A stretch of 13,617 nucleotides of DNA, taken from the NCBI GenBank assembly GCA_900552915.1, contig USBS01000045.1, forward strand, positions 1 through 13,617, in the 5' to 3' direction. This document shows positions 1 through 5,055 of this stretch, in pieces. Below the pieces are notes generated by a model, which ran no database searches, was not told the origin of the DNA, and saw only the letters and a program-made list of their open reading frames with translations. Position numbers and translations under genes: made by a program. The stretch comes from an uncultured Sutterella sp. (lineage in GTDB: Bacteria; Pseudomonadota; Gammaproteobacteria; Burkholderiales; Burkholderiaceae_F). Numbering within the stretch: position 1 is the stretch's first letter; the number at the start of each line of letters is the position of its first letter.

Positions 1-266
1 ACAACAACTCGATCCTGCAGCGGCATGAGGCGATCCATCAGCCGGATGCAGTCCGGACACTGCGTATCAAAGAACACATGCACGGTTTTCTTGACGCCGG
101 CAGGCGTCGGAGAGCGAAAGCCGAACCCGTCCTTGGTCATCGTCTCGTACATCTTCTTCCCGTCCCAGCCCTGGGGAACCTTTGCGGGCTTAGCCTGTGC
201 GGTCATGCTGACGGCAAGTGCGGCAGCGGCCAAGCCGAGAGCGGTGCGGCGGGTTATCTTGGTCAT
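1..266 (-). CDS. DsbC/DsbG-like secreted thioredoxin-fold protein (5' part only)
   Basis: Probable periplasmic thiol:disulfide oxidoreductase; only its first 88 residues are in the window. The ATG at 264-266 follows AAGGAG at a normal distance. An N-terminal signal peptide is visible: basic residues with a twin arginine (TRRTALG), an Ala-rich hydrophobic stretch, and a likely cleavage after AQA near residue 25. The sequence VHVFFDTQCPDC then forms the first strand and active site of a thioredoxin fold, with Cys70 and Cys73 as a CPDC pair. Only about 45 mature residues precede the active site, too few for the full DsbC/DsbG dimerisation domain, so the protein may be monomeric or have a reduced N-terminus. 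It lies downstream of the permease gene on the same strand. The thioredoxin-like fold is likely; assignment to DsbC, DsbG or another branch is not certain. Confidence 0.75.
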   Translation of the reverse strand, partial: MTKITRRTALGLAAAALAVSMTAQAKPAKVPQGWDGKKMYETMTKDGFGFRSPTPAGVKKTVHVFFDTQCPDCIRLMDRLMPLQDRVV

Positions 267-403
267 GGGATACTCTCCTTAAAACTCAATCGGATCGGTT
301 GTTCGCGTTTAACTGCGAAGACCTGCAGCGATTATGGCGCAGGAAAGCCATCGCAAGGCTTAAGAAACATCCGACTTTTACCTTGGCCTTTCGTCCGGTC
401 CGC

Positions 404-1312
404 CTAGCTCCGATTTCGTCGCATCCGACCGAGATGTCCCGTCAGGAAAACCGCGATTCCCGCCCAGATAAAGGCCAGAGGCAGAAATTCCGTCATTCCG
501 AAAGGCTCACCGAACGCAAAGACGCCCAAGGCCACGATGATGACGGGCGGCAGGTACTGGATGAAACCGAGTACGCTCAGCGGCAACAGCATCGCACCCA
601 CCGTAAAAGCCACCAGAGGAATTGTCGCCATCAAACCAGTTGAGGCAAATGCAACCGCCATCAAGGGATCCACAGCCGGCGCAAAATGCGAGGCACCGGC
701 AAGCATCAGATAGGCCGCGTAGGCAACGGCTACGGGCATCATCAAAAATGTTTCGACTGCAAGCGACATGACGGCATCGACCATCAGCGCTTTCTTGAGC
801 GCGCCGTACGCAGCCCAGGTTGAAGAAACCATCAGTGCATAAAACGGAAAGCGGCCGAACTGCACAACCATCACAGCCACTCCCGCCAGCGCCAACGCAA
901 TGGCAATCCAGGTCGAAAGCGGCGGCCGCTCGCGAAAGAAAACGATCCCTAACGCAACCGTCAGAAGCGGTGTCAGAAACGTACCGATCCCGAGCTCGAC
1001 CACGTGCCCCGAGATAACGCCTGCGACATTCACCCAGAAATTGAGTGCCGACACAACGGCTGCACACAAAAGCAGAATCGTCTGGCAGTGCGACGCAAGA
1101 ATCTTTCTTCCGAAGTCGGCAAATCGCGCAAACCCCGGAACAACCGCAATCCAGAGCAAAAGCAACAATCCCGTCCAGAAAATGCGGTGCGCAATCACCT
1201 CCCAACCGTTTCCGACCGAATCGAAAATCGACCAGAAAAGCGGCAGGAACCCCCACCAAATATAAGCGGCGCAAGCATATGCCGCGCCTTGTGCCGGTCG
1301 AGAGAGCTTCAT
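404..1312 (-). CDS. rarD: RarD-type EamA/DMT-superfamily permease
   Basis: Inner-membrane protein of 302 residues, the normal size for RarD, a drug/metabolite transporter family member whose substrate is unproven. The protein is hydrophobic throughout, with about ten likely membrane segments. Its N-terminal part (AAYIWWGFLPLFW, then EVIAHRIFWTGLLLL) matches the RarD pattern of a first helix ending in a Trp-rich LLPLYW-like stretch followed by E-x-LAHR-x-xWS. Two internally similar halves are expected in EamA proteins. The ATG at 1310-1312 gives the correct N-terminus, although no strong Shine-Dalgarno sequence precedes it. It is divergent from the MarR gene, so that regulator is the obvious candidate for its control. 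Family assignment is secure; a transported compound cannot be inferred. Confidence 0.9.
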   Translation of the reverse strand: MKLSRPAQGAAYACAAYIWWGFLPLFWSIFDSVGNGWEVIAHRIFWTGLLLLLWIAVVPGFARFADFGRKILASHCQTILLLCAAVVSALNFWVNVAGVISGHVVELGIGTFLTPLLTVALGIVFFRERPPLSTWIAIALALAGVAVMVVQFGRFPFYALMVSSTWAAYGALKKALMVDAVMSLAVETFLMMPVAVAYAAYLMLAGASHFAPAVDPLMAVAFASTGLMATIPLVAFTVGAMLLPLSVLGFIQYLPPVIIVALGVFAFGEPFGMTEFLPLAFIWAGIAVFLTGHLGRMRRNRS

Positions 1313-1420
1313 GGCAAAAAAGAGTTTTCCATCGACGATTCTACAACTCCTACCTCCAAGCCATGAGCATCGGATCGACCATTTGCTTCAATCTTGTCTG
1401 CTACGGAACTGTTTTCGTCT

Positions 1421-1440
1421 TAAAATATCCAGATATCTTA
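1421..1440. promoter_or_regulatory. Candidate MarR operator (imperfect 20-bp palindrome)
   Basis: The two 10-base halves TAAAATATCC and AGATATCTTA are inverted copies at 8 of 10 positions. The site lies in the divergent gap between rarD and the MarR gene, 23 bases before the MarR start. Size, AT-rich core and position match MarR-family operators, which usually cover promoter elements and serve autoregulation. The left half contains TAAAAT, a possible -10 element for the MarR gene. Binding is inferred. Confidence 0.5.
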
Positions 1441-1463
1441 GCCGGCAAATATTTAAACTCGCC

Positions 1464-1982
1464 ATGAAGACACATCACCCTCTTATCCCCGCTTGCAACG
1501 CTCTTTCGAAAGCCATTGAGCAAAGCGGCGGCAACGCACAGCCCGCGCTCGACATGCTGCTGCACTTAACCTTCGCTGCAGACGCTGCACGAGAGGAAAT
1601 CTATCGGCCGCTGCAGACACAGGCTCATCTCTCAGAAGGAAAACTCCTGCTTCTAACCGTTCTGCACCGAGCGGGCGGCGAGATGAGCTCCGGCATGCTC
1701 GCACATCATCTCGGCGTCACCGACGCTACGGTTTCCATCATGGTCTCGCGCATGCTAAAAGAGTCGGAGCCGTTAGTCGTTCGCCGCGTCAGCAAACTGG
1801 ATCGACGCGCCGTTGTGGTAAGCATCACACCTGCAGGAGAGGATCTTCTCAAATCCGTTTTGCCCCGGTACTCTGCCGATATTGTCGCCTTCTCGCAATC
1901 GCTGACTCGTTCGGAACAGTTGCTGTTGACCGGACTTTTGAAAAAGCTCATAACCTCTTCAACCAAAACAGAAAATTACTAG
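1464..1982 (+). CDS. MarR-family transcriptional regulator
   Basis: A 172-residue winged helix-turn-helix regulator. The core runs from the helix containing EGKLLLLTVLHRAGGEMSS through LAHHLGVTDATVSIMVSRM (helix-turn-helix, about residues 80-100) to the wing, where VRRVSKLDRRAVVVSITPAG carries the conserved D-x-R pattern (LDRRA). Flanking helices at both ends would form the dimer interface. The frame is open further upstream to 1311, but the leading 51 codons have no family character and would overlap the rarD start, so the ATG at 1464 is preferred. It is divergent from rarD with a palindrome between them, which suggests it represses itself and the permease in response to a small ligand. The family call is firm; the ligand is unknown. 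Confidence 0.88.
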   Translation: MKTHHPLIPACNALSKAIEQSGGNAQPALDMLLHLTFAADAAREEIYRPLQTQAHLSEGKLLLLTVLHRAGGEMSSGMLAHHLGVTDATVSIMVSRMLKESEPLVVRRVSKLDRRAVVVSITPAGEDLLKSVLPRYSADIVAFSQSLTRSEQLLLTGLLKKLITSSTKTENY

Positions 1983-2061
1983 CCGACTAAATTAATTCTG
2001 AGAACAATTTATGCGCGAACATAGTTCAAAAGCGCGCGTCAATTGAAATTCTCGTGTAGAG

Positions 2062-2107
2062 TCTCGAAACCTACCATTTGCTTCGAGAGCCTTCATGAAT
2101 TTCGAGA
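2062..2107 (+). promoter_or_regulatory. Mutually exclusive hairpins around the NYN gene start
   Basis: TCTCGAA at 2062-2068 is exactly complementary to TTCGAGA at 2082-2088, which contains the only Shine-Dalgarno-like bases (GAGAG) ahead of the ATG at 2095. The same segment, extended to TCTCGAAA (2062-2069), is also exactly complementary to TTTCGAGA at 2100-2107, inside codons 2-5. The first pairing would hide the ribosome binding site; the second would place it and the start codon in a loop. The complementarities are directly visible; a regulatory role is inferred. An operator on DNA is an alternative. Confidence 0.4.
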
Positions 2108-3468
2108 AACGCATCGCTCTTTTCGTTGACGCCGACAATGTCGGCGCGGACCTGATTCAGTCAATCCTGCAGACGCTCGATCAACGAGGCACGGTCGTCA
2201 GCAAACAGGTTTTCGGTCAAACCAATCGGTTTTCCAGCTCCGGCTGGAAGACTCTGACGAATTCCTACGGCCTCGAAGTGCACCAGGTAAAACGCATCCG
2301 AAAAGGCAAGAACGTCACGGACTTTCATATCGTCCTCGCCGCTTGCGAGCTGCTTGAACAGGCCGACATCTTTGCCATCGCCTCCAACGATACGGACTTC
2401 CTTACACTGGCAGAGTACCTGCACGGGAAAAACAAGATCGTCTGGGGATTCGGTCGTCCTCAGACCCACTATGCCGACATACTTCTTGAGACCTACGACG
2501 CATTTTTTGTAGTCGAAGCAAACTGCATCAAAGACATCAAGCTTGACTTGGATAAAGGGGCAGCGGAGCCGCTGCTCCCGCTTCCTGTAAAAACACCGGC
2601 ACTTTTCAAAGATCTTCGCATTGAAAGAGGCCCAAAGCTCGGCGACGGCGGCTTCCTTCACTTCAATGCAGAAGAGCGCCGCACGATCATCGAGTCACAC
2701 CCGGCAACCAAAAAGCTCATCAAGCGTGTCTTAACGGACAAACCTAGCCAACGTCCGTATTTTCTCGACCTGACCAACGCTTCGAGCAAATTGCTCAAGC
2801 TTCCCGCAATTGCAGCCCGACTGCAATCCGTGCGCTTATACCGACTAAGGCATAAAAGCCCATTGGTTCAAGTTATGGCAGGCACGGCGCATCTTCCGCT
2901 TGATCCTTTGCACAAATTTGCTTCCATTACCGATGTTCCGCGCTGTCTCTGGAAGCAAGACGGTCTCTTGCTGGTTCCTTTTCGTCGACACGCATCCGCC
3001 AGCATTCCGGCCTACAACCACCCATTCATTGCAGGCCTCGCCTTTTGGCAGTCCGGTGTTCTCTGCTCACGAATGTTTGCCGTCTGGGTGCAATTCATCG
3101 CAAGCGGCAAGCCAGTCGACATCTCCGTCATCCAACAGGCGCTCAACAGTTTCTACTGGGTCGACGTCAAAGCGGACACAGCCACCAAATCCATAATCAC
3201 TCCGGCCACCCGTTTGCTTTCGCTCATCGAGTTTGCCCACTGCAACGGCGGCCTTGACGCATTGACGGCCAAACAGAAGACCAACCTCACGGTACACCAA
3301 ACTAACTTGACTGCCGCCGTCGACAAACTCTACGGACTTGCTAGCGGATGCTCCGATGACGATCGACTCCGTCTTCTCTACCGTAACGCCAGAAGAAAAC
3401 TGCTTTCACTGGAACAGCAAAGGCGCAGCGAACAGGCTCAGCTCGAGCTGCCCATGGATTTTTTCTAG
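2095..3468 (+). CDS. NYN-domain nuclease fused to an MmeI-like target-recognition region
   Basis: A 457-residue protein. Residues 5-140 form an NYN (PIN-like, LabA/YacP-type) domain: FVDADN places acidic residues at D12 and D14, TDFHIVLAACELL has D76, and IASNDTDFLTLAEYL has D99 and D101. These acidic positions usually bind the metal of an RNase. Residues about 180-355 resemble the target-recognition domain of MmeI/type IIL and related DNA methyltransferases: a GDGGFLHF start, a LDLTNAS...LPAIAARLQSVRLYR block, an LLLVPFRRHASASIPAY block and a GVLCSRMFAVWVQFI block. Residues about 366-436 resemble the helical C-terminal domain (LTVHQTNLTAAVDKLYG...DDDRLRLLYR). No methyltransferase motif is present. 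The tail is QLELPMDFF. The NYN call is firm. The TRD call is from remembered family patterns and needs a profile search. Gene neighbours offer no functional hint. Confidence 0.8.
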   Translation: MNFEKRIALFVDADNVGADLIQSILQTLDQRGTVVSKQVFGQTNRFSSSGWKTLTNSYGLEVHQVKRIRKGKNVTDFHIVLAACELLEQADIFAIASNDTDFLTLAEYLHGKNKIVWGFGRPQTHYADILLETYDAFFVVEANCIKDIKLDLDKGAAEPLLPLPVKTPALFKDLRIERGPKLGDGGFLHFNAEERRTIIESHPATKKLIKRVLTDKPSQRPYFLDLTNASSKLLKLPAIAARLQSVRLYRLRHKSPLVQVMAGTAHLPLDPLHKFASITDVPRCLWKQDGLLLVPFRRHASASIPAYNHPFIAGLAFWQSGVLCSRMFAVWVQFIASGKPVDISVIQQALNSFYWVDVKADTATKSIITPATRLLSLIEFAHCNGGLDALTAKQKTNLTVHQTNLTAAVDKLYGLASGCSDDDRLRLLYRNARRKLLSLEQQRRSEQAQLELPMDFF

Positions 3469-3518
3469 AAAAGAAAAAGCAGACTGCCTTCGTCGAACAT
3501 AAGGTTCGGGCAGTCTGC
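3469..3518 (-). terminator. Rho-independent terminator of the molybdoenzyme operon
   Basis: GCAGACTGCC (3479-3488) and GGCAGTCTGC (3509-3518) are perfect 10-base inverted arms, with a second inner stem CGAAC/GTTCG. Read on the minus strand, the stem is followed by GCTTTTTCTTTTC, which gives the U-tract. No T-run follows on the plus strand, so it terminates the leftward operon ending at 3594 and abuts the stop codon of the NYN gene. Confidence 0.85.
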
Positions 3519-3593
3519 CGTCGTAGGTGCCGGGAGCCAGAGAGACTCATTCGGGCCCAGGCCCCGAAACTCCCGGCGTGTAGCGGATACGTT

Positions 3594-4472
3594 TTAGAAA
3601 ATGATCGGCTCGTAGTAGCCCGCAAAGAGCACGCTTGCGCGCAGCATCAGAGCGCCGGCCAAACCGAGCACGGCCGAAACAGCCAAAGCGGCATGCTTGC
3701 GGGTGATCAGGTTGATCGACAGCGGAATGATCGAACCGAAGATGATCACGCCGAGCCAGAACATCATTGAGTAAGGACCGTCGATCAGGGATTCGGCCCC
3801 CACACGGGCGGCAGCCGACGAGGAACTGAGCGCCACATGCACGAATGCAAAGATGGTGAAGAGTTCCGCAGCTTCCGTCCACAGAGCCGTACGGCGGCTC
3901 CAGAGAACCTTGTGCGCGGGAATCTTTCCGGAGACCATCATCAACTCGATCGAGCTGATAGCGGAAGCCATACCGGACATAACCCACAGAAGCGGAATCA
4001 GTGCCGTGTTCCAGAGCGTGATGCCGACAGCCTGCGTAAGCAGGAAGCCCGAGTAGATCGTCACGATGATGCCGAGCGCCATGGCGATGTGGTTGAAGAA
4101 GTTGCTCAGAACAAAATCTTCGCAGCTCTTAAACACGCCGGCCAGAGACAACGCATAAAACACCGTGAGGCAGCACTGCAGCGTGAGCAGCAGCATGCCG
4201 ATCATCATCCAGCTGCCGAAGTTGAAGCTCATGCTCGTGAGCGTATGCCAAGCCGCCAGAGGCAGATTGGTAATACGCGCCAAATGGCTCACCACGAGCA
4301 ACGTGCCGAGTATGCTGGCGACGGCGCACAAATAGACAAGCGCCTTCTCGCGTACCCAACCGTTGAGGAACATCCCCATGCCGGACAAGCCGATGAACCA
4401 GAGAAAGAATGCAATCGACCAACCCCAATTCGCGGATTGAAGCTGCATCGTGAGATTTGTGAATTCCATCAT
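3594..4472 (-). CDS. NrfD/PsrC-family quinol-interacting membrane subunit
   Basis: Membrane anchor of 292 residues with about eight hydrophobic helices and the family's characteristic C-terminal LRASVLFAGYYEP stretch. NrfD/PsrC subunits hold the quinol site and pass electrons through the Fe-S subunit to the molybdopterin subunit outside the membrane. Polar and charged residues between helices (SHLARITNLPLAAWHTLTS; SSIELMM; WTEAAELF) are typical of the quinone-binding half. Its ATG overlaps the stop of the ferredoxin gene in an ATGA (4469-4472), so the two are translationally coupled. It is the last gene of the operon before the terminator. PsrC/NrfD fits better than DmsC on length and C-terminus. 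It has no haem-binding pattern that I can see. Confidence 0.88.
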   Translation of the reverse strand: MMEFTNLTMQLQSANWGWSIAFFLWFIGLSGMGMFLNGWVREKALVYLCAVASILGTLLVVSHLARITNLPLAAWHTLTSMSFNFGSWMMIGMLLLTLQCCLTVFYALSLAGVFKSCEDFVLSNFFNHIAMALGIIVTIYSGFLLTQAVGITLWNTALIPLLWVMSGMASAISSIELMMVSGKIPAHKVLWSRRTALWTEAAELFTIFAFVHVALSSSSAAARVGAESLIDGPYSMMFWLGVIIFGSIIPLSINLITRKHAALAVSAVLGLAGALMLRASVLFAGYYEPIIF

Positions 4473-5044
4473 TTCTGCACCACCACGAAGAAGTTAGGTT
4501 TCGTCCCATGCGCTTCCAGAAGCTTCTGCGTCTTGGCAACGCTGATCTTCTGAGAAATTTCGCTGTTGGGATCATTGATATCGCCGAACAAACGGGCCGA
4601 GACAGGGCATGCGCTCACGCAAGCCGGCTGCAGGCCGTCATCGATGCGCTCCAGGCAGCCGCTGCCCATGCACTTGGAGGGCAGGCCCGTAATCGGATGC
4701 GACCAACGCGCGTCGTAGGGACACGACGCAATGCAATAGTTGCAGCCGATGCAGCGCTTGGGATCGTTGCGCACCAGACCGTTTTCATCGTAGTAGTTGG
4801 CTCCGAACGGACAGGTCTTCACACAGGGAGCATCCGAGCAGTGCTGGCACTGCACGAGAAGCTGAACCGGACGCTTGGCCAAATTCGCCGTATAGCGGCG
4901 GATGTTGGAAGCCAGCCAGTTTTTACCTTCGACATGACGGCCGACCATTTCGGGGTAGTTCGTTTCGGCGCAGCTCACAATGCAAGCCTGGCAGCCGATA
5001 CATTTCGTCGCATCAAAAAGATGCGCAAGTTGTTTTTTCGCCAT
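4469..5044 (-). CDS. Four-cluster [4Fe-4S] electron-transfer subunit (PsrB/DmsB-like)
   Basis: A 191-residue ferredoxin-like subunit that would carry electrons between the NrfD anchor and the molybdopterin subunit. It has the four cysteine groups of this family: C15-C18-C21-C25, C66-C69-C74-C78, C98-C101-C104-C108 and C125-C130-C142-C146. The last group is odd: its first two cysteines are four residues apart (KCMGSGC), where the family normally has two (as in KCTFC). This could alter the third-domain cluster or its potential. There is no signal peptide, as expected for a subunit co-exported with a Tat-bearing partner. It starts 11 bases after the catalytic gene stop, with AGGAG ahead of its ATG. 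Confidence 0.92.
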   Translation of the reverse strand: MAKKQLAHLFDATKCIGCQACIVSCAETNYPEMVGRHVEGKNWLASNIRRYTANLAKRPVQLLVQCQHCSDAPCVKTCPFGANYYDENGLVRNDPKRCIGCNYCIASCPYDARWSHPITGLPSKCMGSGCLERIDDGLQPACVSACPVSARLFGDINDPNSEISQKISVAKTQKLLEAHGTKPNFFVVVQK

Positions 5045-5055
5045 CTTTTGACTCC

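Noticed and set aside
267..403. Promoter of the DsbC/DsbG-like gene (CATAAT on the minus strand near 335)
   Set aside because: No -35 element at a normal distance; apart from the ribosome binding site at about 270-280 nothing else can be supported in this gap.
1311..1463. Longer N-terminus for the MarR regulator
   Set aside because: The additional 51 residues lack family character, would overlap the start of rarD and would put the palindrome inside the gene.
2013..2037. GCGCG...CGCGC repeats with an inner GAAC/GTTC stem upstream of the NYN gene, as a terminator for the MarR gene
   Set aside because: There is no T-run on the plus strand and the pairing is interrupted; no clear promoter or terminator role can be supported.
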